Of a stretch of 64,000 bases of DNA, positions 8,405-17,161 are shown piece after piece. The notes under the pieces are model-generated. The model did not search any database, had not been told where the DNA came from, and was given only the letters and a program-made list of their open reading frames with translations. The DNA is from Cupriavidus sp. 2SB (lineage in GTDB: Bacteria; Pseudomonadota; Gammaproteobacteria; Burkholderiales; Burkholderiaceae): positions 1-64,000 of the forward strand of contig NZ_SCMX01000019.1 in assembly GCF_005503625.1 (NCBI RefSeq), in the 5' to 3' direction. Numbering within the stretch: the first letter of the stretch is position 1; every line of letters begins with the position of its first letter. The position numbers were made by a program, and so were the translations under genes.

Positions 8405-9655
8405 CTAGCGGCGCGCGCCAAACATCATGTGGCGCGCCAACGAGTGCTTGATCGGCGCCAGACAGGCCAAAGCGGCCAGCGATGCACCGCGTGCATGCGC
8501 AGCAAGCGGCCCGCCCACGCCGAATACGCGCGGCAGAAAGTCCGTGATACCGATGGTCATGGCCCGATCTACACGATGACGGCTGGCAAACGCCTGCAAA
8601 GCTTCGGGCGTGCAGCCGGCGCGCAGGGAATCGGCCAGCGCGAAGGCATCGCGCAATCCCAGATTCAGACCTTGGCCGGCCACCGGATGCAACGTCTGCG
8701 CCGCATTGCCGACTGCGACAACCCGGCCACTGACCGTCACAGGCGCCGCGTTCAGGCCGAGCGGGAAGGCGTGGCGCTTGCCGGCGAGCGCGAAACGGCC
8801 CATGCGTGTGCCAAAGGCGCGGCCCAGTTCCTCGGCAAACTCCTCATCTGACAGTGCCAGTCGCCGCTGTGCCTCTTCCGGCGCGCAACACCACACCAGC
8901 GCGTAGCCCGAAGCGCCATGCTCCTCATGCGGCAGAAGGGCCAGCGGACCTTCCTCGGTGAATCGCTCCCAGGCCCATCCGGGCTGCGGCTGTGTACACG
9001 TCACATGGCCGATGATGGCCGTCTGACCATAGTCGCGCCGCCGCGTAGTTTCGGTGCCCCGCGCCAGCCGCTGGGCCTGCTGATGGAACAGACCCCCCTC
9101 GGCCTGAATCGCCAGCCGGGCGGCGTAACGCACCGGCAGGCCATCGTGATCGGCGTGGGCTGTGCCGGTCAGGGTGACGGCGTCGTCGCCATCGGGTCCG
9201 ATATTGTCGATGCGGGTTTCGAACACGCGTTCCAGGCGACCCGGTGCCGCGTCGGCCGCGCGAGCCAGCGCACGTTCCAGCGTCTGGCACAGGTCGCCAT
9301 ACTTGACCACGTAGCCGAGCGCGGGCACGTCGTAGTCGTCGCGGTGCAGTTTCAGGTGGCCAAAGCGCCCCCGCTGCGAAACGTGGATGTGTTCGATGGC
9401 CTGCGCCGGCACCGGCCATGCGCCAATCTGTTCGAGCAACTGGCGGCTGCCGTGCGACAGCGCAATGGCACGCGGATCGCGCGCCGCGCGTGCGGGCGTG
9501 GCGGCATCGATCAGCGTGATGCGGAACGGCGTGCAGCGCAGCAGTTGCCCGGCCAGGGCCAGCCCCACGGGGCCACTGCCGACGATGACGATGTCGCGCG
9601 GCGCCGTTGTTGCCGCCGCGCTACCTTGCAGATCAGGGTTGCCCTGCTGTGTCAT
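8405..9655 (-). CDS. ubiH: UbiH/COQ6-family FAD ubiquinone-biosynthesis hydroxylase
   Basis: FAD-dependent aromatic-ring hydroxylase of ubiquinone synthesis. The 416-residue product starts at MTQQGNPDL; an in-frame upstream ATG would add 32 Arg/Pro-rich residues overlapping the neighbouring gene and is rejected. The Rossmann FAD motif DIVIVGSGPVGLALAGQLL is near residue 22, the DPRAIALSHGSRQLLEQIGAW motif typical of UbiH/VisC follows, and the second FAD motif VVAVGNAAQTLHPVAGQGLNLGLRDA is at about 310-340. Assignment to UbiH rather than another family member rests on its position next to pepP, as in E. coli. It overlaps the upstream gene by 23 bases. Confidence 0.88.
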   Translation of the reverse strand: MTQQGNPDLQGSAAATTAPRDIVIVGSGPVGLALAGQLLRCTPFRITLIDAATPARAARDPRAIALSHGSRQLLEQIGAWPVPAQAIEHIHVSQRGRFGHLKLHRDDYDVPALGYVVKYGDLCQTLERALARAADAAPGRLERVFETRIDNIGPDGDDAVTLTGTAHADHDGLPVRYAARLAIQAEGGLFHQQAQRLARGTETTRRRDYGQTAIIGHVTCTQPQPGWAWERFTEEGPLALLPHEEHGASGYALVWCCAPEEAQRRLALSDEEFAEELGRAFGTRMGRFALAGKRHAFPLGLNAAPVTVSGRVVAVGNAAQTLHPVAGQGLNLGLRDAFALADSLRAGCTPEALQAFASRHRVDRAMTIGITDFLPRVFGVGGPLAAHARGASLAALACLAPIKHSLARHMMFGARR

Positions 9656-10106
9656 GGCTGGCTGCCTCCTGTGCCGGCGCGGTCTCGGCTTGTGCCGCTT
9701 CGCCGCGCTTCCAGAGATTGGCGTCGGTGCGCTTCTTGCCGGCCTCGGCATCGCGCAGCGCGTTCTCTAATTTCTGCTCGTGGAAACCGGGCAGTTGCCG
9801 CAGTCGCTGCAGCAGCGCGTCAAAGTTTGCCGCGGCCATCGGCACCACGCAGCCCTGCTGGCTTTCGGCGTCGCCGGCCAGGATCAGCCACGGCTTGCCA
9901 GCCCAGGGTTCGCGGTCCGAGACGCGGATGACCACGCGCTCCAGTGCGTCCCATGCCAGTTCCTCGCGCTGACCATCGGGGCGATGCACGACCACGCGGT
10001 CGTCATGCAGGTTCACGACGAACGGTTCGTTCGGGTCCACGTGTTGCACGGTGCTGCGATGCCGCGTGGTCCCCACACCGAACAGTTTGCTCAACAATGC
10101 CTTCAT
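9633..10106 (-). CDS. Conserved hypothetical protein between pepP and ubiH
   Basis: 157-residue soluble protein with no signal peptide or membrane segment; I do not recognise a family. The first 110 residues look globular (FVVNLHDDRVVVHRPDGQREELAWDALERVVIRVSD followed by WLILAGD), reminiscent of a small beta-rich PH-like fold with a helix (NFDALLQRLRQLPGF). The last 45 are Ala/Gln/Glu-rich and probably disordered. It overlaps pepP by 4 bases (ATGA) and ubiH by 23 bases, so all three are translationally coupled and it is a real gene. A link to quinone synthesis or peptide processing is only suggested by position. Confidence 0.8.
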   Translation of the reverse strand: MKALLSKLFGVGTTRHRSTVQHVDPNEPFVVNLHDDRVVVHRPDGQREELAWDALERVVIRVSDREPWAGKPWLILAGDAESQQGCVVPMAAANFDALLQRLRQLPGFHEQKLENALRDAEAGKKRTDANLWKRGEAAQAETAPAQEAASHDTAGQP

Positions 10107-11521
10107 CGCGACGGTCCTCCGTTGCCGCGCATCAGTGCCTCGATTTCGTCTGCCTTCACAGGCACCCCGCGCGTGATCAGTTCACATTCGCCCGCCGTCA
10201 CCACGGCGTCATCCTCGATACGGATGCCGATATGCCAGTAGCGTTCGGGCACGTCTTCGGCCGGGCGCACATAGATGCCCGGCTCGATGGTCAACACCAT
10301 GCCGGCCTCCAGCGGGCGCCACGGGCGCTCGCCTTCCTGGCCGGCAGGCAATGGGCCGGGCACGCGGTACTCGCCCACATCGTGCACGTCCATGCCGAGC
10401 CAGTGGCCCGTGCGGTGCATGTAGAAGCGGCGATAGCTGCCGCTGGCCAGCACGTCGTCGAGCGTGCCTTCCTTGTTGCGGTCGAGCAGGCCCGTATCGA
10501 GCATGCCCTGCGCCAGCACCTTCACGGCCGCGTCGTGCGGCACGTTGTACGGCACGCCGGCGCGCGTCTCGGCAATGGCCGCTTCCTGCGCGGCCAGCAC
10601 GAGGTCGTACAGTTCGCGCTGGGCCGGCGTGAAGCGTCCCGAGACCGGGAACGTGCGCGTGATGTCCGATGCGTAGCCATCGAACTCGCAGCCCGCATCG
10701 ATCAGGCACAGGTCGCCGTCGCGCAGTTCCGCCGGGCCGGCGCGGTAGTGCAGCACGCAGGCATTGGCGCCCGTGGCGACGATCGAGTTGTACGCCACGC
10801 TCTGCGCGCCGTGACGACGAAATTCATACAGCAGCTCGGCTTCGAGGTGGTACTCGCGCAGGCCGGCGCGGGACGTCTGCATGGCGCGCACGTGGGCCTG
10901 GGCGGAGATCTCGGCGGCGCGGCGCATGGTGGCCACTTCGCCGGCATCCTTGAACAGGCGCATCTCGTCGAGCAGCGTGCGCACATCGACGGCGACCGAA
11001 GGTGCCGAGACACCGGCGCGGCCCTGCATGCGCACCGCATCGAGCCAGCGGCGCACGTTGATGTCGATCTCGGTATTCGCGGCCAGCGGATAGGCGAGCT
11101 GCGCGCGATTGGCAAGCAGCGGCGGCAGCAGCTTGTCGATCTCTTCGACCGAATAGGCCTCGTCGAATCCAAACGCGGCGAGCGCACCCTCGGGACCGTA
11201 GCGGAAACCGTCCCAGATCTCGCGTTCCTCGTGCTTGGGGCGGCAGAACAGGATGCTGCGGTCGCGGCCCTGCTCGCCAGTGTCGCCCGGTGCGCCCGCC
11301 ACCAGCACCAGCACGGCCTCGGGCTCGGTGAAGCCGGTCAGGTAATAGAAATAGCTGTCGTGCCGGTACGGATAGTCGCTGTCGCGGTTGCGCATGGCTT
11401 CCGGCGCGGTCGGCACGATGGCCACGCCGCCGCCGTTGCGGCGCAGGTGTTGCAGCACGCGGGCACGGCGGTCGCGGCACGCGCCGGAAACTGCGAAATC
11501 AGCGGATTCGTGTGCGGACAT
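10103..11521 (-). CDS. pepP: Xaa-Pro aminopeptidase P
   Basis: Dinuclear-metal aminopeptidase that releases an N-terminal residue preceding proline; cytoplasmic. From the chosen start MSAHESADF the product is 472 residues. The N-terminal creatinase-like domain contains YFYYLTGFTEPEAVLVL. The C-terminal pita-bread domain carries the metal ligands: two Asp in LCLIDAGCEFDGYASDITRTFP, His in HRTGHWLGMDVHDVGEY, Glu in MVLTIEPGIYV and the last Glu in GIRIEDDAVVT. It is downstream of murU (115-base gap) and overlaps the next gene by 4 bases. The pepP-ubiH association is conserved in many proteobacteria. Confidence 0.96.
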   Translation of the reverse strand: MSAHESADFAVSGACRDRRARVLQHLRRNGGGVAIVPTAPEAMRNRDSDYPYRHDSYFYYLTGFTEPEAVLVLVAGAPGDTGEQGRDRSILFCRPKHEEREIWDGFRYGPEGALAAFGFDEAYSVEEIDKLLPPLLANRAQLAYPLAANTEIDINVRRWLDAVRMQGRAGVSAPSVAVDVRTLLDEMRLFKDAGEVATMRRAAEISAQAHVRAMQTSRAGLREYHLEAELLYEFRRHGAQSVAYNSIVATGANACVLHYRAGPAELRDGDLCLIDAGCEFDGYASDITRTFPVSGRFTPAQRELYDLVLAAQEAAIAETRAGVPYNVPHDAAVKVLAQGMLDTGLLDRNKEGTLDDVLASGSYRRFYMHRTGHWLGMDVHDVGEYRVPGPLPAGQEGERPWRPLEAGMVLTIEPGIYVRPAEDVPERYWHIGIRIEDDAVVTAGECELITRGVPVKADEIEALMRGNGGPSR

Positions 11522-11635
11522 GGAGGAATGCCGGCGGGAGGCCGGAACAGGTCTGTTGAGGGAATGTGCCGATTCTAAACCCGTCGGCTCGCCGTGCGTG
11601 CCTGGCATGTGGGCAAACCGGCACCCCGGAGGGCT

Positions 11636-12352
11636 TCAGGCGCGCAATGCACGGTCGAGCGAGGCCAGTTGCTCGGGGGTGCCCACGTTTTCCCAGCGGC
11701 CGTCGAAACGCTCGCCGCTGGCGCGGCCGTCGGCAATCGCTGCGCGGTAGTACGGTGTCATCGCCACCTTCTGGCCGGGCAAGATATCGCGGAACAATCG
11801 CGTGTCGTACAGGCCGATATTGCCGAAGGTCAGTGCCTCGCCATTGGCCTTCCCATAGACATCGGGCAGCGCCAGCCTGCCATCCGCCCGCAGCACGAAA
11901 TCTCCGCGCGGGTGAAAGGGCGGATTGGGCACCATGACAAGGTGCATCCCGGGGCGCTCCGCACCGGTCATGTCCCGTGCGCGCGACAGCAGCGTGCGGT
12001 AGTCGAAATCGCAGAAGATGTCGCCCGAGACGGCCAGGAAGATGCCATCGCCCTCGTCGGCAGCCAGCAACGGCAGGGCCTGTGCGATGCCCCCGGCGGT
12101 CTCCAGCGCCGTGCCTTCGGCGGACCAGTGGATGCGCACGCCGAACTGCGCACCATCGCCCAGCGCGGATTCCAGCTGGGCACCGAGCCACGCGTGGTTG
12201 ATGACGATGTCGGCCACGCCGGCGCGGGCCAATGCCTCGATCTGCCAGACGATCAGGGGTTTGCCGCCCACGGGCAGCAGCGGCTTGGGTGTGGTGTCCG
12301 TCAACGGACGCATGCGATCGCCGCGTCCGGCGGCAAAAATCATCGCTTTCAA
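11636..12352 (-). CDS. murU: N-acetylmuramate alpha-1-phosphate uridylyltransferase MurU
   Basis: Converts MurNAc-alpha-1-P and UTP to UDP-MurNAc in the peptidoglycan-recycling shunt that bypasses MurA and gives intrinsic fosfomycin tolerance in Pseudomonas. The product is 238 residues from a TTG start (MKAMIFAAGRG). This start has GGAG 7 bases upstream and overlaps the azlD stop codon as TTGA; the ATG three codons later is too far from that site. The nucleotidyltransferase signature AAGRGDRMRPLTDTTPKPLLPVGGKPL is at the N-terminus. The AMG kinase gene amgK is in the same run, separated by azlC and azlD. Confidence 0.9.
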   Translation of the reverse strand: MKAMIFAAGRGDRMRPLTDTTPKPLLPVGGKPLIVWQIEALARAGVADIVINHAWLGAQLESALGDGAQFGVRIHWSAEGTALETAGGIAQALPLLAADEGDGIFLAVSGDIFCDFDYRTLLSRARDMTGAERPGMHLVMVPNPPFHPRGDFVLRADGRLALPDVYGKANGEALTFGNIGLYDTRLFRDILPGQKVAMTPYYRAAIADGRASGERFDGRWENVGTPEQLASLDRALRA

Positions 12353-12672
12353 ATCAGGGTCTCCATGGCGATCAGTGCGGCCATGCCGCCGGCGATCGTC
12401 CAGCCCACGCTGCGCGTGCGCGCGGCAATGACGATGGCCACAAGGCCTGCCACCAGGCGCGCATTCAGCGGGCTGAGGTACAGGGCGCCGTCGCGCATCA
12501 GCAGGTCGGGGGCGATCAGCGCCGACAGCATCGCGGCTGGCACGAACTGCAGCGCAGTGCGGAACCACGCGGGCAGTCGCACACGGCCTTCCACGGCAAT
12601 GAACGACAGGCGTATCAGGAACGTGGCCATGCCCGCACCGATGAATACCCACAGCAGTGTCATCGTGCTCAT
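12349..12672 (-). CDS. azlD: AzlD-type small subunit of branched-chain amino acid exporter
   Basis: 107-residue membrane protein of the AzlD family, with four hydrophobic segments (TLLWVFIGAGMATFLIRL, ALQFVPAAMLSALIAPDLL, NARLVAGLVAIVIAAR, IAGGMAALIAMETLI). AzlC and AzlD together form a branched-chain amino acid exporter. The start overlaps the azlC stop by 4 bases and its own stop overlaps the murU TTG start, so azlC-azlD-murU are translationally coupled. The substrate is inferred from family only. Confidence 0.9.
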   Translation of the reverse strand: MSTMTLLWVFIGAGMATFLIRLSFIAVEGRVRLPAWFRTALQFVPAAMLSALIAPDLLMRDGALYLSPLNARLVAGLVAIVIAARTRSVGWTIAGGMAALIAMETLI

Positions 12673-13436
12673 GCGGCAGGCTCCCGGTTGGCGCTGGCGG
12701 GCTGGCCGCGTCCGTGGCGGTCACGACCCAGCAGCATCATGCCCGCAGCGATGCCGCCCAGTGCTGCCGCCATGATGCCGAGCTTGTGCGGCATCGCGTA
12801 GCAGGCGACGGCCAGGGCCGTGGCCACCAGTGCAGCGGCCACCTGTGCGCGGTGTTTGAGGTTCGGCACGATGATCGCGATAAACGTCAGCGGCAGGAAG
12901 AAATCGAGCGGCCAGTCGCGCGGCACCTGGGCGCCCACGAGCACGCCCGCCAGCGTGGAAATCTGCCAGCTTGCCCAGAGCGAGAAGCCCGCACCGAAAT
13001 AGAACCAGTGGCGATACTTCGCGCGCGGGCCAGTATCGCCGAGCCGGCGCGTCATCGCGGCAAACGCCTCGTCGGTCAGCAGGTAGGCAATCAGCGCCTT
13101 CCAGCGGCGCGGCAGCGGTGCCAGCGAGGGTGCGATCGTGGCCGAGTACAGTGCGTGGCGCAGGTTGACCATTGCCACGGTGAAGGCGATCACCAGCGCC
13201 GGCGTGCCGGCGGACCAGAGCTGCGTCAGGATCATCTGCGAGGCGCCGCCAAACACCACGGCGCTCATCGCACAGGCCAGCCAGGCGGGCATGCCAGCGT
13301 TGACTGCCAGCACCCCATAGATCAGGCCGAATGGCACCACGCCCAGCAGCATCGGGGCCAGCGCGCGTACGCCGGCCCACCACTCGCCGCTGCGCGTGAT
13401 CTCGGTGTTTCCGGGTGAGTCAGATGGATTTGCCAC
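12669..13436 (-). CDS. azlC: AzlC-type large subunit of branched-chain amino acid exporter
   Basis: 255-residue AzlC-family inner-membrane protein, partner of AzlD. The family signature runs through the first helix and re-entrant part: GVRALAPMLLGVVPFGLIYGVLA, then VVFGGASQMILTQLWSAG, VAMVNLRHALYSATIAP and LLTDEAFAA. About seven hydrophobic segments are visible. It starts only 3 bases past the amgK stop and overlaps azlD, placing an amino acid exporter inside a cell-wall sugar recycling operon. Confidence 0.92.
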   Translation of the reverse strand: MANPSDSPGNTEITRSGEWWAGVRALAPMLLGVVPFGLIYGVLAVNAGMPAWLACAMSAVVFGGASQMILTQLWSAGTPALVIAFTVAMVNLRHALYSATIAPSLAPLPRRWKALIAYLLTDEAFAAMTRRLGDTGPRAKYRHWFYFGAGFSLWASWQISTLAGVLVGAQVPRDWPLDFFLPLTFIAIIVPNLKHRAQVAAALVATALAVACYAMPHKLGIMAAALGGIAAGMMLLGRDRHGRGQPASANREPAA

Positions 13437-13439
13437 GGC

Positions 13440-14498
13440 CTAGAACGTCAGGCCGGTAGGGCGGTCGGTGCCTTCCAGGGCATCGAGGAGACGCACGAGC
13501 TTGCGCAGCTCGGAATACCGGCCGGCGACGTTGCGCGTGTACTTGAGCACCAGTGGCAGGTTGGCCAGGTAGCCGTCCTTGCCGTCGCGGTGATACAGGC
13601 GGGCAAATATGCCGAGCACCTTGAGGTGCCGCTGCAGGCCCATCCACTCATAATCGCGATAGAAGTCGCCGAAGTCGGCGGCCACGGGCAGGCCGGCGCG
13701 GCGTGCCTGCTCCCAGTAGCGGATCAACCAGTCGAGCTGCTGCTCTTCGTCCCACTCGATATAGGCATCGCGCCAGAGCGACACCGCGTCATAGGTGATG
13801 GGGCCGATCACGGCGTCCTGGAAATCGAGGATGCCTGGGTTGCCGCCCACGCTGGCGTTTTCTGGTAGCACCATCAGGTTGCGCGAGTGGTAGTCGCGAT
13901 GCACGTAGACCTGCGGCTGGGCCAGGTTGTTGGCCAGGATCGCATCGAAGACGTCGCGCAGGTCCGCCTGCTGGCGCGCGTCGAGTGTCACGCCGAGGTG
14001 CTTGCCCACGTACCACTCGGGGAACAGGTCGAGTTCGCGCTGCAGCAGGGCGCGGTCGTAGACGGGCAGCTCGCCGGGTCGCGTCGCCAGCTGGATACGT
14101 ACCAGCGCCGTGGCCGCGTCGCCGTAGAGCGGGCGGGCCGATGCCTCGTCCAGGCGCGACAGGTAGGTCTCGTTGCCGAGATCGGCCAGCAGCAGGAAGC
14201 CCTGTTCCAGGTCCTGGGCCAGCACGGTGGGCACGGTCACGCCGGCGTCGCCGAACAGTTTCGCCACGTGGATGAACGGGCGGCAATCCTCATGGGACGG
14301 CGGCGCATCCATGACGATGGCGGTGGGGTGCGCAGGGTTTCCGGTACGTACGCGGAAATAGCGGCGGAAGCTCGCGTCGGCGGATGCCGGGGCGCACGAG
14401 GCCGGGTCGATCGACCATGTGTCGCCGAGGCCAGCTACCCACGATTTCAGTTGTTCGATGCGTGGGTCGTGGCCCAGGTCGTCAATATGTGCTGCCAT
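13440..14498 (-). CDS. amgK: N-acetylmuramate/N-acetylglucosamine anomeric kinase AmgK
   Basis: Phosphorylates MurNAc (and GlcNAc) at the anomeric carbon, feeding MurU for UDP-MurNAc recycling. From the ATG MAAHIDDLG the product is 352 residues; the longer open frame upstream runs through the lptD leader and is rejected. It has an aminoglycoside phosphotransferase fold: N-lobe with ASFRRYFRVR, catalytic loop VYVHRDYHSRNLMVL (HxD...N) and the metal-binding ILDFQDAVIGPITYD, about residues 205-245. Divergent placement next to lptD matches the Pseudomonas lptD/amgK-murU arrangement, which supports the specific name over a generic phosphotransferase. Confidence 0.9.
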   Translation of the reverse strand: MAAHIDDLGHDPRIEQLKSWVAGLGDTWSIDPASCAPASADASFRRYFRVRTGNPAHPTAIVMDAPPSHEDCRPFIHVAKLFGDAGVTVPTVLAQDLEQGFLLLADLGNETYLSRLDEASARPLYGDAATALVRIQLATRPGELPVYDRALLQRELDLFPEWYVGKHLGVTLDARQQADLRDVFDAILANNLAQPQVYVHRDYHSRNLMVLPENASVGGNPGILDFQDAVIGPITYDAVSLWRDAYIEWDEEQQLDWLIRYWEQARRAGLPVAADFGDFYRDYEWMGLQRHLKVLGIFARLYHRDGKDGYLANLPLVLKYTRNVAGRYSELRKLVRLLDALEGTDRPTGLTF

Positions 14499-14677
14499 GC
14501 CGGAAAGGGAGGATAGGATGCCCCGTATAATACCCGACCAGACCCGGGCGCCGGGTGGCCCCCGGGAGGGGCCTTTGTGCCCCGCAGCCCGCTCAGGCAT
14601 TGGGCCGGCGGGGTACGGGACCGCATTGTTTCTGTCCCGCCCCGCGCCCGTTGCCGAGCCGACCGACAACCGTTTGC
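14499..14677 (+). promoter_or_regulatory. lptD/amgK divergent promoter region with GC palindromes
   Basis: A perfect TATAAT lies at 14526-14531 on the plus strand, about 147 bases upstream of the lptD ATG, but no TTGACA-like hexamer stands 16-18 bases before it. The putative leader then contains strong GC inverted repeats (CCCGGGCGCCGGG, and CCCCCGGGAGGGG with symmetric arms near 14543-14572). These could form hairpins in the lptD mRNA leader. No gene is visible here. Confidence 0.4.
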
Positions 14678-17152
14678 ATGACCGAACAACGACGATCACC
14701 GCATCATCCGGCCACCCGACCGCCCGCGCCAGAGGGAATGCCTCGGCGCGTCCGCGTGCCTGCCAGCGCCCTGCGACCGCTCGTGCTGGCCATGGCCGGC
14801 CTATCGGTCCACGCGTACGCCCAGTATGGCGCGGCGTCGGCGATCCCCGACATCGATCTTTCCGCGCCGACGTTCACGCGGGCACCGGACTCCGCGCCCC
14901 AGCCTGAATCAGGTGAACTGGTGCCGCGCCTGGCCGAGCCAGCCCCGAAGGCTGCTACCTCCGGTAACAGCCCGCTGGGTGGGGCACAGAGTTCCAAACC
15001 TGCCAATCCTGATGCGCCGGCCTACATCTCCGGTGACCGGATGACGGGCTACAACGAGAAAGGCGTCGAACTCGAGGGCAACGCCGAACTGCGCCGCGAC
15101 GGCGCCGTGGTCAAGGGCGACAAGCTGACCTACGACCAGGACACCGACGAGGCGTATGCCACGGGCAATGTGCGGATGTCGCAGAGCGGCACGCTGGCCG
15201 TGGGCCCCGAGGCGCGGATGCGGATACAGGCCAACGAAGGCCACATGCTCTCGCCGGATTACTATTTCCAGCAGACGGGCGGCGCCGGCAGTGCCGAGCG
15301 CATCGATTTCCTGGATCCGGACCGCAGTACCCTCAAGAAGGCGACCTACACGACCTGTTCGCCCGACAACGCGGACTGGTACTTCAGCGCCTCCAAGCTC
15401 GATCTCGACAGCGACCGCGAGGTGGGTACGGCCTATGGTGGCGTACTGCATTTCTTTGGCGTGCCCGTGGCGGGTGCCCCGGCGTTCTCGTTTCCGCTGA
15501 ACGACGAACGCCGCAGCGGGGTGCTGCCGCCGCTGATGGGCTACAGCTCCAAGTCGGGGCTCGACCTGACCGTGCCGTACTACTTCAACCTTGCGCCAAA
15601 CCGCGACCTGACGATCTATCCGCGTCTGCTGTCGTCGCGAGGCGTGCAGCTGGGTGGCGATTTCCGGTATCTGGGCAACGGCTACAGTGGCCGGTTGCGT
15701 GCCGAGTTCCTGCCCGACGACAAGAAGGCAGGCCGGAATCGCTGGGCGTATTCGTTCCAGCACTCCCAGCAGATACTGCCGGGCCTGACCGCGTACGCCA
15801 ACGTGAGCAAGGTATCGGACGACCAGTATCCGGACGACCTGACGCGCACCGTCTCGCAATCCACCCTGCGCCAGTACACGCAGGAAGGCGGCGTGATCTA
15901 TAGCTGGAACTACTGGACGTTCATGGCGCGTGTGCAGAAGTTCCAGACGCTACGCCCCAGCGAGCCGTCGTACGAACGCGAACCGCAGCTCAACGCGAGG
16001 TACACCCGCTATGATTTTGGCGGTTTCGATGTCTCGATCGACACCGACTACACGCGGTTCCGCATCCCGCTGACGTCGACCGGCATTCAGCAGCCCGAAG
16101 GTTCGCGCGCGTACTTCCAGCCGACCATCAGCTACCCCATCGTCCGGCCGGGCTGGTACGTGACGCCGAAGGTGATCTTCAACGCGGCCCAGTACGACAT
16201 GGACGTGGGGACGAACACGACGGGCGCGGCGAACACGATGAGCCGTGCCATCCCGACGGTCAGCCTGGACTCCGGCATGACGTTCGAGCGCGAGGCGCCG
16301 GGCATCAGCCGGTTGTTCGGCGTGAACTATACCCAGACGCTTGAACCGCGCCTGTTCTACGTCTACACGCCGTTCCGCGACCAGAGCCAGTTCCCGCTGT
16401 TCGACACCGTGCAGTCGGACTTCAGCTACGGCCAGATTTTCACCGAGAACCCGTTCAGCGGTAACGACCGGATCGCGGACAACAACAAGCTGACGGCGGG
16501 CCTGACCACGCGCCTGATCGAAGCCGATACCGGCGTGGAGCGCTTCCGCGGCACGATTGCGCAACGGATCGACTTCACCGGCCAGCGCGTGCAGATTGGC
16601 GGCACGCTGACGGACAACAAGCCGAGCTATTCGGACCTGCTGGCCGCCACGACGATCCAGCTGTTCCGTGGCTACTATCTCGATGCGGGCATCCAGTGGA
16701 ACCCCGACGATAATCGCGTCAACTACTCCAACGTGGCGTTCGCGTGGCGTCCGGAATCGCGCAAGGTGGTGAACGTGGGCTACCGCTATCGCCGCCCGAC
16801 GTCGGTCACGGACAATACCGCCATCGACCAGGTGGAAATGTCGGCCCAGTGGCCGATTACCCAGCGCACCTACGGTATTGGCCGGGTTGCCTACGATCAG
16901 TCTGCCAACCAGCTTGTGGATGCGCTGGCGGGCATGGAATATGTGGCCGATTGCTGGGTGGGACGTTTCGTCTACCAGCGCTTCCGCAACACCACGAATG
17001 GATACACCGGCCGGTTCTTTGTGCAGGTGGAATTCCGCGGGCTGTCGAAAGTGGGTTCCAACCCGCTGAACATGCTGCGCCTCAACGTGCCGGGCTACGA
17101 GCCTGCCACCGCGCGGCCGGTGCCTACGACACCGTACGATCACTATGAATGA
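14678..17152 (+). CDS. lptD: LPS-assembly outer-membrane protein LptD
   Basis: LptD with LptE inserts lipopolysaccharide into the outer leaflet of the outer membrane. The 824-residue product starts at MTEQRRSPH. An alternative ATG 60 bases later (MPRRVRVPA) would give a more conventional signal peptide (ALRPLVLAMAGLSVHAYAQ), so the start is not certain. After a Pro-rich linker comes the N-terminal OstA/jellyroll domain (YISGDRMTGYNEKGVELEGNAELRRDG, about residues 115-230), then the LptD beta-barrel to the C-terminus. A conserved Cys lies in YTTCSPDNADWYF, and a single Cys (VADCWVGRFVYQR) stands where E. coli has a CC pair. Only 9 bases separate it from surA. Confidence 0.97.
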   Translation: MTEQRRSPHHPATRPPAPEGMPRRVRVPASALRPLVLAMAGLSVHAYAQYGAASAIPDIDLSAPTFTRAPDSAPQPESGELVPRLAEPAPKAATSGNSPLGGAQSSKPANPDAPAYISGDRMTGYNEKGVELEGNAELRRDGAVVKGDKLTYDQDTDEAYATGNVRMSQSGTLAVGPEARMRIQANEGHMLSPDYYFQQTGGAGSAERIDFLDPDRSTLKKATYTTCSPDNADWYFSASKLDLDSDREVGTAYGGVLHFFGVPVAGAPAFSFPLNDERRSGVLPPLMGYSSKSGLDLTVPYYFNLAPNRDLTIYPRLLSSRGVQLGGDFRYLGNGYSGRLRAEFLPDDKKAGRNRWAYSFQHSQQILPGLTAYANVSKVSDDQYPDDLTRTVSQSTLRQYTQEGGVIYSWNYWTFMARVQKFQTLRPSEPSYEREPQLNARYTRYDFGGFDVSIDTDYTRFRIPLTSTGIQQPEGSRAYFQPTISYPIVRPGWYVTPKVIFNAAQYDMDVGTNTTGAANTMSRAIPTVSLDSGMTFEREAPGISRLFGVNYTQTLEPRLFYVYTPFRDQSQFPLFDTVQSDFSYGQIFTENPFSGNDRIADNNKLTAGLTTRLIEADTGVERFRGTIAQRIDFTGQRVQIGGTLTDNKPSYSDLLAATTIQLFRGYYLDAGIQWNPDDNRVNYSNVAFAWRPESRKVVNVGYRYRRPTSVTDNTAIDQVEMSAQWPITQRTYGIGRVAYDQSANQLVDALAGMEYVADCWVGRFVYQRFRNTTNGYTGRFFVQVEFRGLSKVGSNPLNMLRLNVPGYEPATARPVPTTPYDHYE

Positions 17153-17161
17153 CGGACCAAG

